From Methanoregulaceae archaeon PtaB.Bin056 (GTDB taxonomy: Archaea; Halobacteriota; Methanomicrobia; Methanomicrobiales; Methanospirillaceae): a DNA stretch of 35,836 bases. The position numbers and the translations under genes were made by a program. The notes under the pieces are model-generated. The model did no database searches, was not told the DNA's origin, and worked only from the letters and a program-made list of their open reading frames with translations. This document shows positions 11,564 through 18,460 of this stretch, one piece after another. The stretch is from the NCBI GenBank assembly GCA_002067095.1, contig MVQD01000072.1:1-35836 (forward strand), given 5' to 3'. Positions within the stretch are counted from its first letter, which is position 1; each line of letters starts with the position of its first letter.

Positions 11564-13228
11564 ATGACCACGATCCTGATCACTGAAGACGAGCAGGTCG
11601 TCGCAGAGGACCTGAAGATGACTCTCGAGGGCTTTGGCTACACGGTCGCGGGAATCGCACCGTCGGGCGAGCAGGCCATTGCGCTGGCCGGACAGGTCCA
11701 CCCCGACCTTGTCATGATGGACATCTTCCTTGCCGGGGAGATGACGGGAATCCAGGCGGCAGAGGAGATCAGGTCACGCCTTGACATCCCGATCATCTTT
11801 TTAACTGCGTATTCGGAGTCCCAGATCATCGAGCAGGTGCGTGAGACCGGGCCGTACGGATATCTCCTGAAACCATTCAACGAACAGGAGATGTACATCG
11901 CGATCGAGATCGCCCTCTCTCGCCACTCCATGGACCGATCACTCCGCGAGAGCGAACAGCGGTACCGGCTCTTTGTCGAGCACTTCCAGGGGATTGCATT
12001 CAGGCTCTCCCTGGACCTCTCGCCTGTCTTTTACCATGGCGCACTCTCACAGATCACCGGCTATACCGAGGCGGAGGTCACTGTCGGGAAACCCTCCTGG
12101 GAGACGCTGGTGCACCCCGGCGACCGCCAGACCTACCACCTCGAGATGGAGAAGGCCCGAACCATGCCCGGGTATACGAGCGAGTTCCAGTTCCGGATCA
12201 TCCACCAGCAGGGAGTAACCCGGTGGATCAGGGCATTTATCCAGAATGTCGTGGACCAGCGGAACGATCCCCTTTTTATCCAGGGGGCTTTCTACGACGT
12301 TACGTCAACAGTCGAGGTCGAGGAGAGGCTTCGGGCATTGAACGAACACCTCGATGACCTGGTGAAGAAGAGGACACTGGATCTCGAGGCGACCAACCGT
12401 GAGCTTAACCTGAAGAACCGTGCGCTGCAGATCACCACTGCAGGCACCCGTGCCCTGGTGGTTGCCCGGGGCGAGCAGGACCTCCTGGCGATCATCAGCC
12501 GCATCCTCTCGGCATCAGGAGGGTACCGGGCGCTCTGGATAGGGACGCTCGGAGAGGGACCCGAGATACTGGCCCAGTCAGCACATGGTGAGCCCTGTTT
12601 TTCTCGTTCGGTGCCACACATCGTCGATGACCTCCCTCCCTGCATGCAGGAGGCGCTCCGCCGGGAGGGAGTAATAGTGTACAGGAAAGGCGAGGAGGCA
12701 TGTTCCCGCTGCCGGTTCAACAATGAGAAGACGGGGGTGCATGTCCTTGCCACTACGCTCCGATCAGCCACTCGCGTTGTGGGGGGGGTGTATGCCGTGC
12801 TGCCCGAACACCTCATGCCCGATCCGCAGGAGATCGCCCTCTTCCAGCAGATGGCACAGGAGATCTCTTTCGTGATTGGGTATCTCAGGAGTGGCGAGCG
12901 GGAGAAGGTTGCGCTGGAACAGATCTCCCGGATCCTCGAGCAGCTCGCAACTCTCAACGACCATATCCGCAATCCGCTTCAGGGAATCGTGGGCTACGCA
13001 AGTCTCCTCGACGACCCGAGCTCCGGCAAGGTCATCGATCTCTGCATGCAGGTCAACGAGATCGTGGACAAACTCGACAGGGGTTACCTGGAATCAAAGA
13101 AGGTCAGGAGCTACCTTGAGCGCCATGAGCATATCTCCCGGCAGTATGGGAAAGAGCGGAAGTTCCCGCGGACTAAAAAGAGTGCCGTGACATCGTCCAC
13201 GGATCCACATCACGAACGACCATGGTGA
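11564..13228 (+). CDS. Response regulator REC-PAS-GAF with C-terminal DHp-like His helix
   Basis: The protein has 554 residues. A receiver domain (D53, T80-region T-A-Y, K in LKPF) is followed by a PAS domain (about 125-255), a coiled coil and a GAF-like domain (about 285-450). That domain carries a Cys cluster (EEACSRCRF). The C-terminal 110 residues resemble a histidine-kinase dimerisation hairpin, with NDHIRNPLQG around His467, but no ATPase domain follows. Under this reading the protein could relay phosphate but not autophosphorylate. The start is the only plausible one: an in-frame stop at 11525 precedes it and no other start codon lies between. No clear ribosome site is seen. The 106-base gap to the upstream gene holds no obvious promoter. 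It overlaps the next gene by 7 bases. Confidence 0.88.
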   Translation: MTTILITEDEQVVAEDLKMTLEGFGYTVAGIAPSGEQAIALAGQVHPDLVMMDIFLAGEMTGIQAAEEIRSRLDIPIIFLTAYSESQIIEQVRETGPYGYLLKPFNEQEMYIAIEIALSRHSMDRSLRESEQRYRLFVEHFQGIAFRLSLDLSPVFYHGALSQITGYTEAEVTVGKPSWETLVHPGDRQTYHLEMEKARTMPGYTSEFQFRIIHQQGVTRWIRAFIQNVVDQRNDPLFIQGAFYDVTSTVEVEERLRALNEHLDDLVKKRTLDLEATNRELNLKNRALQITTAGTRALVVARGEQDLLAIISRILSASGGYRALWIGTLGEGPEILAQSAHGEPCFSRSVPHIVDDLPPCMQEALRREGVIVYRKGEEACSRCRFNNEKTGVHVLATTLRSATRVVGGVYAVLPEHLMPDPQEIALFQQMAQEISFVIGYLRSGEREKVALEQISRILEQLATLNDHIRNPLQGIVGYASLLDDPSSGKVIDLCMQVNEIVDKLDRGYLESKKVRSYLERHEHISRQYGKERKFPRTKKSAVTSSTDPHHERPW

Positions 13229-13611
13229 CCATAGCCATCATCGATGATGACCCCTACATTGTGGAGATCTTCACCCTCACCTTTGAACGGGCAGGGTATT
13301 TTGTCCTCTCCTATACCGACCCCCTGCACGCACTCAGGGATCTTCCCTCGAGGGACCCCTGCCTGATCATCCTTGACCTGATGATGACCCCCATCACGGG
13401 CCTCCAGTTCCTCGACCGGTGGAAGACGCTCGACCCACCCCGCAGTGTCCCGGTAGTCATACTCTCGGCATGGGACGTGTCCCCAGTGGACAGGGAGAAG
13501 TATGCGAAGGAGATCACGAGGATCATCCGCAAACCGGTGCTGCCGAAATTGCTTCTTGAGATCGTAAGGGATCTGTGTCCGGGCGGGCAGGCCACCGAAG
13601 GCCCCCGATAG
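13222..13611 (+). CDS. Stand-alone receiver-domain response regulator
   Basis: This 129-residue protein is a single CheY-like receiver. The acidic cluster is D8-D9-D10, the phosphoacceptor is D52 (LIILDLMM), a Ser replaces the usual Thr in V-I-L-S-A, and the Lys is in I-R-K-P-V. There is no output domain. The ATG lies inside the end of the preceding gene (7-base overlap), so expression is probably coupled to the REC-PAS-GAF-His protein. That partner's C-terminal histidine could exchange phosphate with this receiver (inference). This is the last gene of the plus-strand signalling array; the next 250 bases hold no gene that I can support. Confidence 0.9.
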   Translation: MVTIAIIDDDPYIVEIFTLTFERAGYFVLSYTDPLHALRDLPSRDPCLIILDLMMTPITGLQFLDRWKTLDPPRSVPVVILSAWDVSPVDREKYAKEITRIIRKPVLPKLLLEIVRDLCPGGQATEGPR

Positions 13612-13865
13612 TCGCCGGCGCTGGGAATGGCGAGAGGGTGCCATTCCCGCGGACTGGACGCATCTCCTGTGCTTCGGGCAGGGAATGCTCCCGTTCGAAT
13701 TGCCCGGAAAGTCCTAAAAGGAGGGACACTTCTCGCAGGACTCCGTGGGGGCTGCCCACCACCGGGAAGGCACAAAATGGGACTGGCGCCTCCGGCCCGC
13801 CTCACAGCCGGCAATTGGCATGCGATGTGGAAGCGAAGGCTGCGCGGAGCACCGATAATCAGCCG

Positions 13866-14483
13866 CTACTCCCCTGCGATGAACTCCCGGTACTGGGCAG
13901 GAATATCCTCGCGTTCCTCGGCGATTGCCTTCTGGATCATAAGGAGGTTCTCGAGGATCTGCCCTAACCGGTTAGACTCAACCTCCAGCTCAGCCCTGAG
14001 CACGTCGGCGTCCTGTGCGAGAGTCCCTGCCTGCGAGGAGAGATCAGCAATGTGTTCACGGACAATGACGAGCGGCTCCCTGACCCGCATGACGGTCTCG
14101 TCTATATAGCCGATCAGGGCGCATCGCCGCTCCTCGGCGACCTTTCTGTCCCGGTTATCGATGAAGCTCTCGATAATCACCTCTTTTTTCCCAAGCGATG
14201 CTCTCGTCGCGGTCTTCAGGATTGGGATGTTATGCCCATCGCGGTTGATCAGCACACGCTCTGAGTTGTCGATATCCTGCCCAAGGTCAGTGATCGGGCA
14301 TCTCCCCCTCTCTGCGGGGCATATGTACTGGTGGCATATCCTCCCCCGGACTTCCTCCCGCTCCCTCCCTATCAGGGAGAGTGCATTGGGATTGATATCA
14401 ATGATGGTATGGTCTTCCGGGTCGATGATCATGATTCCTGTCTGGATCTTCTCAAAAATCTGGTGGAGTTCTTCTCTCTCCAT
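13866..14483 (-). CDS. Small PAS protein with a Cys-rich insert and degenerate DHp-like tail
   Basis: The first 130 residues form one PAS domain (E-E-L-H-Q-I-F-E-K-I-Q-T-G, then I-N-P-N-A). It carries a cysteine cluster C50, C55, C62 with H51 (CHQYICPAERGRCPI) followed by TDLGQ and DNSER. The arrangement suggests a metal or redox site, which is inference. The C-terminal 85 residues are helical, with MRVREPLVIV where a kinase hairpin would carry H-x-R-N-P-L; the histidine position is Arg, and no ATPase follows. I chose the ATG at 14483 because a TATA-like CTATAACC lies about 40 bases upstream and GATGGGGA precedes this ATG. Longer in-frame starts at 14498 and 14579 would lie at or before the expected transcript start. 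It could modulate the neighbouring kinases. Confidence 0.82.
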   Translation of the reverse strand: MEREELHQIFEKIQTGIMIIDPEDHTIIDINPNALSLIGREREEVRGRICHQYICPAERGRCPITDLGQDIDNSERVLINRDGHNIPILKTATRASLGKKEVIIESFIDNRDRKVAEERRCALIGYIDETVMRVREPLVIVREHIADLSSQAGTLAQDADVLRAELEVESNRLGQILENLLMIQKAIAEEREDIPAQYREFIAGE

Positions 14484-14518
14484 TACAAAATTCCCCATCA
14501 GGTGTGAAGGGCTCGTCA

Positions 14519-14528
14519 GGTTATAGCG
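14519..14528 (-). promoter_or_regulatory. TATA-like box for the small PAS gene
   Basis: On the minus strand this reads GCTATAACC, about 40 bases upstream of the ATG at 14483. Transcription would then begin near 14497, leaving a leader of about 14 bases that includes GATGGGGA. It is read from sequence by spacing only. Confidence 0.4.
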
Positions 14529-14750
14529 CTTCTGCTGCGTGGCATCAAATCCCCATCCCGGATAGATGACGCGTCTCATCGGGCAGGGAGGAAGAGAGGG
14601 GAGAAAAGGGGATGGATTCGGAGAGGACAGGAATGCAAGGCCTGATGTTCCCCCGCCGGGGGGGGGTCAGTGCCTTGCACCACCCCCCACGCAAGGGAGG
14701 AAAAGTGAGAGAGTGGTGCATTCAGCCGTCCGGTTCTCCTTATTCTCAAT

Positions 14751-14806
14751 AGTGGCACGTGGAAAAGGCCTTTATCCCCGCGGGCTGAAAGGAGATTGGT
14801 GCCACT
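14751..14806 (+). promoter_or_regulatory. Promoter with TATA-like box flanked by an 8-bp inverted repeat
   Basis: AGTGGCAC at 14751-14758 is the exact reverse complement of GTGCCACT at 14799-14806. Between them lies CCTTTATCC at about 14769-14776, a plausible archaeal TATA box for the operon starting at 14873 (predicted transcript start near 14795). The second arm would sit at the transcript start. A regulator binding both arms is possible but not shown. Confidence 0.4.
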
Positions 14807-14872
14807 TCCGGTGTGCATGAAGAGGACTCCCTGGGAAAGCCCGCGTGGCAGGCGCAGGGGGAGGGTGACTGG

Positions 14873-16816
14873 ATGCCCGCCAAGAAAGAGATCATAGGGG
14901 AGCTCGGAGAGGAGGGGTTGATCCTCCCGACGCTTGTAAACAATGCCCTTGCGGCAAACGACCGGATCAAGTACTTCTTTACCCTGCTCCAGGCGGCGCA
15001 GGCGAGGGCCGAGAACCCTCACGCGGACTTTTCCGGCCTCCGGGTGGAGAGAGAGGCCGCGGGCATCGAGACGAGCATCTACGACAGGGTGGTGGCGGAA
15101 TCCGAGTCGGCGGGGGAAGGGGTCGTCCGAATCCCCTATGCATCCCGTCTGCTTGGCGAGGTGAGGGAAAACATGAGGGAGATGGCAACTCCCCTGCTTG
15201 CGCGGGATGATGCCGACGCCGCAGGTTTCAGGCAGCGCCTGGAGGCACTCGAAGGGACGATTCCGGCAGGGGAGGGAGACCTTGTCGAAAGGGCGGCAAT
15301 CGAGGCGATCACCGCGGGGCAGAGGGGAGAGGGCGACAGCATCCACCTCCTCGTCATGGACATGCACCGCGCCCTGAACCGGCTCCAGGGCGACCTTGCG
15401 AGCGAGGTCATCGACGGCGCAATGGCGTATCTCCTCGGTGACGGGGACCGCGACCTTGTCCGGGCCTTCATGTCGGGTGTCAATCGGACCGCACCCCTGA
15501 AGTTCGACCACCCTGGCCTTGGGACCACCGCGACGAGGAACGGCCAGAAACTGCTCCTCCAGAACGATATCGGGATGACCGACGCCCACGTGCTGGTGAT
15601 CACCATCGAGGGCCGCACTGTGACCATCACCTATACCGATATCCACATGCCGAGGCTCCAGTTCTTCCAGGGGCTCTTTGAGGGGAGGGGAGTCAAATGG
15701 GCGGACACCCTCTCAAAGAAAGGTGCAGCAGGTTTCGAGAAGAAGATCTACCACCTCTCCACGGGCACGTATGCCGCGAAGGGAGATGACGACCTGGCGG
15801 GCTTCCTCGCGTTCGCAGGGTCGCGCCTTGTCTTTTTGATCGACTGGAACCGCGCCCGGAAACGGCTCCGTAACTTCCTCCTCACCAAGGACGCAGTCGC
15901 GGTCCTGAAATGGGCCGCGGACAACGAATTCGGGCACATGGGGTTCCTGCTTCTCGGCGGGGAGAAGATGATCTACGATGCAATGGAGATGAGTTCGCGG
16001 GTCCCGATGCGGTACGGGGAGCCGCTCCACCAGATCCTCGGGCGGGAGAGGAGCATCGAGTATTTCCAGTGGGTGCTCCGGGTCTCTGCAACAGGCCTCC
16101 TTGCACACAAGTCCCGGCTCCTGATCCAGGACGAAATTAAGGCCGAGCTGCTCCGGTACTTCCGGTCGGCGCACGAGGGCCTGATGGAGATCTGCGAGGA
16201 GCATGCGACTCTTACGATCAGCGTGGCAACCGTTGTCAGGGAGGCGCTGCAGCGCATCCAGATGGGGGGAGACGTCTCCTTCATCGCGAGGAGTGCACAG
16301 AGGGCGAAGAAATGGGAGAGCGAGGCGGACCTCGCAGTCACGAAGGTGCGGACTCTCTCCCGGAGGATCGAGAACGCCGAGTTCTACCCGGCCCTCATCT
16401 TCACCGCAGATGACGCGCTTGACTTCCTGGAGGAGGCCTCCTTCTTTGTCACACTCATCCCGTCCGTCACGTTCTCGAGGAAGATCAACCAGTCGCTCGT
16501 CGAGATGGCCGAACTCGCAGAGAGGAGCGCCCAGGAGTTCCTGAAAGCGCTGATCGCCTCGCAGTACGTCTACAAGGGGTACAGCAGGGACGACATGCAG
16601 GAGTTCCTCCAGGCGATCGACCATGTCCTCTCCCTCGAGCACCAGTCGGACGAGGCCCTCCGACTCGCCCAGAAGACCATCCTTGTCGAGTCGCGGGACT
16701 GGAAAGAGATGCAGGTCTACGGCGACCTTGCACGGACGATCGAGGAGTCCACGAACTCCATGATGAAGGCGGCGTTTCTCCTCCGGGACGACATCATGGA
16801 GAGGATGAACCGCTGA
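14873..16816 (+). CDS. Uncharacterised protein with C-terminal PhoU/DUF47-like helical domain
   Basis: The product is 647 residues, soluble, with no signal peptide or membrane helix. The first 400 residues match no family I recognise. They begin with a helical part and include an alpha/beta stretch (V-L-V-I-T-I-E-G-R-T-V-T-I-T-Y-T-D). The last 220 residues are long amphipathic helices with two ExxxD motifs (E482-D486 in ESEAD and E589-D593 in EHQSD). These are typical of the metal-binding repeats of PhoU and DUF47 proteins, which bind metal-phosphate and accompany phosphate transport. The start at 14873 is preceded by GGGGAGGGTGA at good spacing; the ATG at 14813 (20 residues longer) cannot be excluded. 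The PPDK-like gene follows after 12 bases, so the two very likely work together, perhaps in phosphate or phosphoryl sensing (inference). Confidence 0.8.
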   Translation: MPAKKEIIGELGEEGLILPTLVNNALAANDRIKYFFTLLQAAQARAENPHADFSGLRVEREAAGIETSIYDRVVAESESAGEGVVRIPYASRLLGEVRENMREMATPLLARDDADAAGFRQRLEALEGTIPAGEGDLVERAAIEAITAGQRGEGDSIHLLVMDMHRALNRLQGDLASEVIDGAMAYLLGDGDRDLVRAFMSGVNRTAPLKFDHPGLGTTATRNGQKLLLQNDIGMTDAHVLVITIEGRTVTITYTDIHMPRLQFFQGLFEGRGVKWADTLSKKGAAGFEKKIYHLSTGTYAAKGDDDLAGFLAFAGSRLVFLIDWNRARKRLRNFLLTKDAVAVLKWAADNEFGHMGFLLLGGEKMIYDAMEMSSRVPMRYGEPLHQILGRERSIEYFQWVLRVSATGLLAHKSRLLIQDEIKAELLRYFRSAHEGLMEICEEHATLTISVATVVREALQRIQMGGDVSFIARSAQRAKKWESEADLAVTKVRTLSRRIENAEFYPALIFTADDALDFLEEASFFVTLIPSVTFSRKINQSLVEMAELAERSAQEFLKALIASQYVYKGYSRDDMQEFLQAIDHVLSLEHQSDEALRLAQKTILVESRDWKEMQVYGDLARTIEESTNSMMKAAFLLRDDIMERMNR

Positions 16817-16828
16817 GGGGTGGTGTGC

Positions 16829-18436
16829 ATGAGCGCTGCAAAACCCCATCCCCGCATGGTCTCGTTCGGTTGCGGCCTTGACGAGAGCGTCCCGGCCGAA
16901 GAGTTTGGCAACAAGGCTGCAAGCCTTGCCACCATTGCGTCCCTGGGAGTCAGGGTGCCACCCGGGTTCTGCCTCGGGGTGACCCTCTGCGAGGAGTACT
17001 TCGCGTCCGGGAGGCGCCTCTCTCCGGACCTCCCTGCCCTCCTTGCAACCGGGATCTCGCGCCTGGAGAAAGCAACGGGCCTCTCATTCGGCAGCAGCAG
17101 GAGACCACTCCTTGTCTCAGTCCGTTCAGGGGCGCCAGTCTCGATGCCGGGAGTGATGGAGACCATACTGAACATCGGGCTCTCCCGGGAGACCGTCCGG
17201 GGGCTCATCTCCCTCTCGGGGAACCCAAAATTTGCATGGGACTCGTACCGGAGGCTCATCCAGAACTTCGGGCAGGTGGTGTGCCGCCAGCCCCCCGCTC
17301 TCTACCAGGCAGCGCTCCGGCAGGCGATGGAGCGGGAGGGGGTCGAGGACGAGGTCGAGCTTGACGCCGGATCCCTCCGCGACCTTGCCGTTGAGTACGA
17401 GCGGATTTTTGCCCAGAACGGAGGCGAGAAGTTCCCTGCAGGGGCCATGCGGCAGCTCGAGCAGGCGGCCGAGGCCGTCATCCTCTCGTGGGAGAGCCCA
17501 CGCGCTGAAGCCTTTCGACGGCTCAACCTCATCAGGGAAGCCCGGGGGACCGCGGTTACGGTCCAGGCGATGGTGTTCGGCAACGTGGGCTCCCGCTCGG
17601 GTGCGGGCGTTGCCTTCACGAGAAACCCCTGGCAGGGGAATGCCCAGCTGCTGGTGGACTTCAAGTTCGGGGCGCAGGGCGAGGACGTGGTCTCCGGAGA
17701 CCAGTCGGTGAGCACCCAGCAGGAGTTCCAGGCGGCGCTCCCGGAGACTTTTGCGGAGCTTGTCGAGACCGCAAAAAGGCTGGAATCCCATTTCAGGGAC
17801 ATGCAGGACCTCGAGTTCACGGTCCAGAACGGAGAACTCTACATCCTCCAGACGAGAAGCGGGAAACGCTCCCCCTACGCGGCGTTGAAGATTGCAGTCG
17901 ACCTCTGCCAGGAAGGAGTCATCTCCCCATCGGACGTCATATGGATGCTGCGGGACGTGGACCTCGATGCCGTGTCTGTCCAGCGTGTGAGGACCCGGGA
18001 CCACCCCCTCGCAGTGGGGATCCCCGCGTCCGGGGGGGTCGCATCCGGGGATATCGCGTTCTCCTGCGCGAGCGCCGAAGCAATGGAAGCGGAGGGGAGG
18101 CGCGTGGTCCTGGTGAGGGAGACACCCTCCCCCGACGATATCCCCGGCATCAGGGCGGCAATCGCCCTCCTCACTGCCCGGGGTGCCCGGACTGCCCACG
18201 CCGCGGTGGTGGCAAGACAGATGGGAAGGGTCTGCGTGGTCGGCTGCGAGAGCCTTGTCATCGACGAGGCGCGGCGGAGGTGCAGGATCAGCGGGCAGGA
18301 ACTGCGGGAAGGCGCAACAATCACTGTAGACGGGAACTCGGGGAAAATATTCCTCGGGGAGGTGGAGTACTTGTCCGATCGCCCCACTCCGCTCATCGAG
18401 ATGGTGAGGGAGTGGGAGCAGTCCCTTCACCCGTGA
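16829..18436 (+). CDS. PPDK-like ATP-binding and phosphohistidine protein lacking the PEP/pyruvate barrel
   Basis: At 535 residues this equals the N-terminal part of pyruvate phosphate dikinase (about 870 residues). PPDK signatures are plain: GNKAASLATI near the start, SVRSGAPVSMPGVMET (about 95-112), GNPKFAWDSYRRLIQ (about 130), VQAMVFGNVGSRSGAG and AFTRNP (about 245), and AQGEDVVSG. The swivelling domain carries RTAHAAVVARQMG with His457 at the phosphohistidine position. The protein ends there, without the C-terminal PEP/pyruvate TIM barrel. It should bind ATP and could phosphorylate its own His, but the acceptor is unknown. I chose the ATG at 16829 because GGGGTGG precedes it; a GTG at 16820 is the alternative. 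The only operon partner is the PhoU/DUF47-like protein. Confidence 0.88.
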   Translation: MSAAKPHPRMVSFGCGLDESVPAEEFGNKAASLATIASLGVRVPPGFCLGVTLCEEYFASGRRLSPDLPALLATGISRLEKATGLSFGSSRRPLLVSVRSGAPVSMPGVMETILNIGLSRETVRGLISLSGNPKFAWDSYRRLIQNFGQVVCRQPPALYQAALRQAMEREGVEDEVELDAGSLRDLAVEYERIFAQNGGEKFPAGAMRQLEQAAEAVILSWESPRAEAFRRLNLIREARGTAVTVQAMVFGNVGSRSGAGVAFTRNPWQGNAQLLVDFKFGAQGEDVVSGDQSVSTQQEFQAALPETFAELVETAKRLESHFRDMQDLEFTVQNGELYILQTRSGKRSPYAALKIAVDLCQEGVISPSDVIWMLRDVDLDAVSVQRVRTRDHPLAVGIPASGGVASGDIAFSCASAEAMEAEGRRVVLVRETPSPDDIPGIRAAIALLTARGARTAHAAVVARQMGRVCVVGCESLVIDEARRRCRISGQELREGATITVDGNSGKIFLGEVEYLSDRPTPLIEMVREWEQSLHP

Positions 18437-18460
18437 ACCGGCCCGGCTTTGGGGGGTGAT

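Larger units (their letters stand above)
14484..14872. other. Divergent intergenic region with G/C tracts and promoter elements
   Basis: There is no supported gene in this 389-base stretch between divergent genes. It contains the TATA-like box of the PAS gene near 14524. A C5-GCC-G9 tract at 14650-14666 is followed by a C6 run near 14683, so alternative hairpins are possible. The TATA-like element and inverted repeat of the rightward operon lie at 14751-14806. An in-frame ATG at 14813 is a possible earlier start for the rightward gene. Confidence 0.6.

Noticed and set aside
2-13611. PAS/kinase array considered as a mobile or horizontally acquired island
   Set aside because: No transposase, integrase, tRNA or flanking repeats are seen, and base composition looks like the rest of the window.
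14576-16849. Two long minus-strand frames (356 and 378 codons) opposite the PhoU/DUF47-like gene
   Set aside because: Both are antisense to a gene with ribosome site, promoter and helical PhoU motifs; their products are rich in Pro, Arg and Gly without pattern.
17126-18430. A 434-codon open frame on the minus strand
   Set aside because: It lies opposite the PPDK-like gene, which has clear family motifs. GC-rich third positions open antisense frames, and the predicted product shows no family features.
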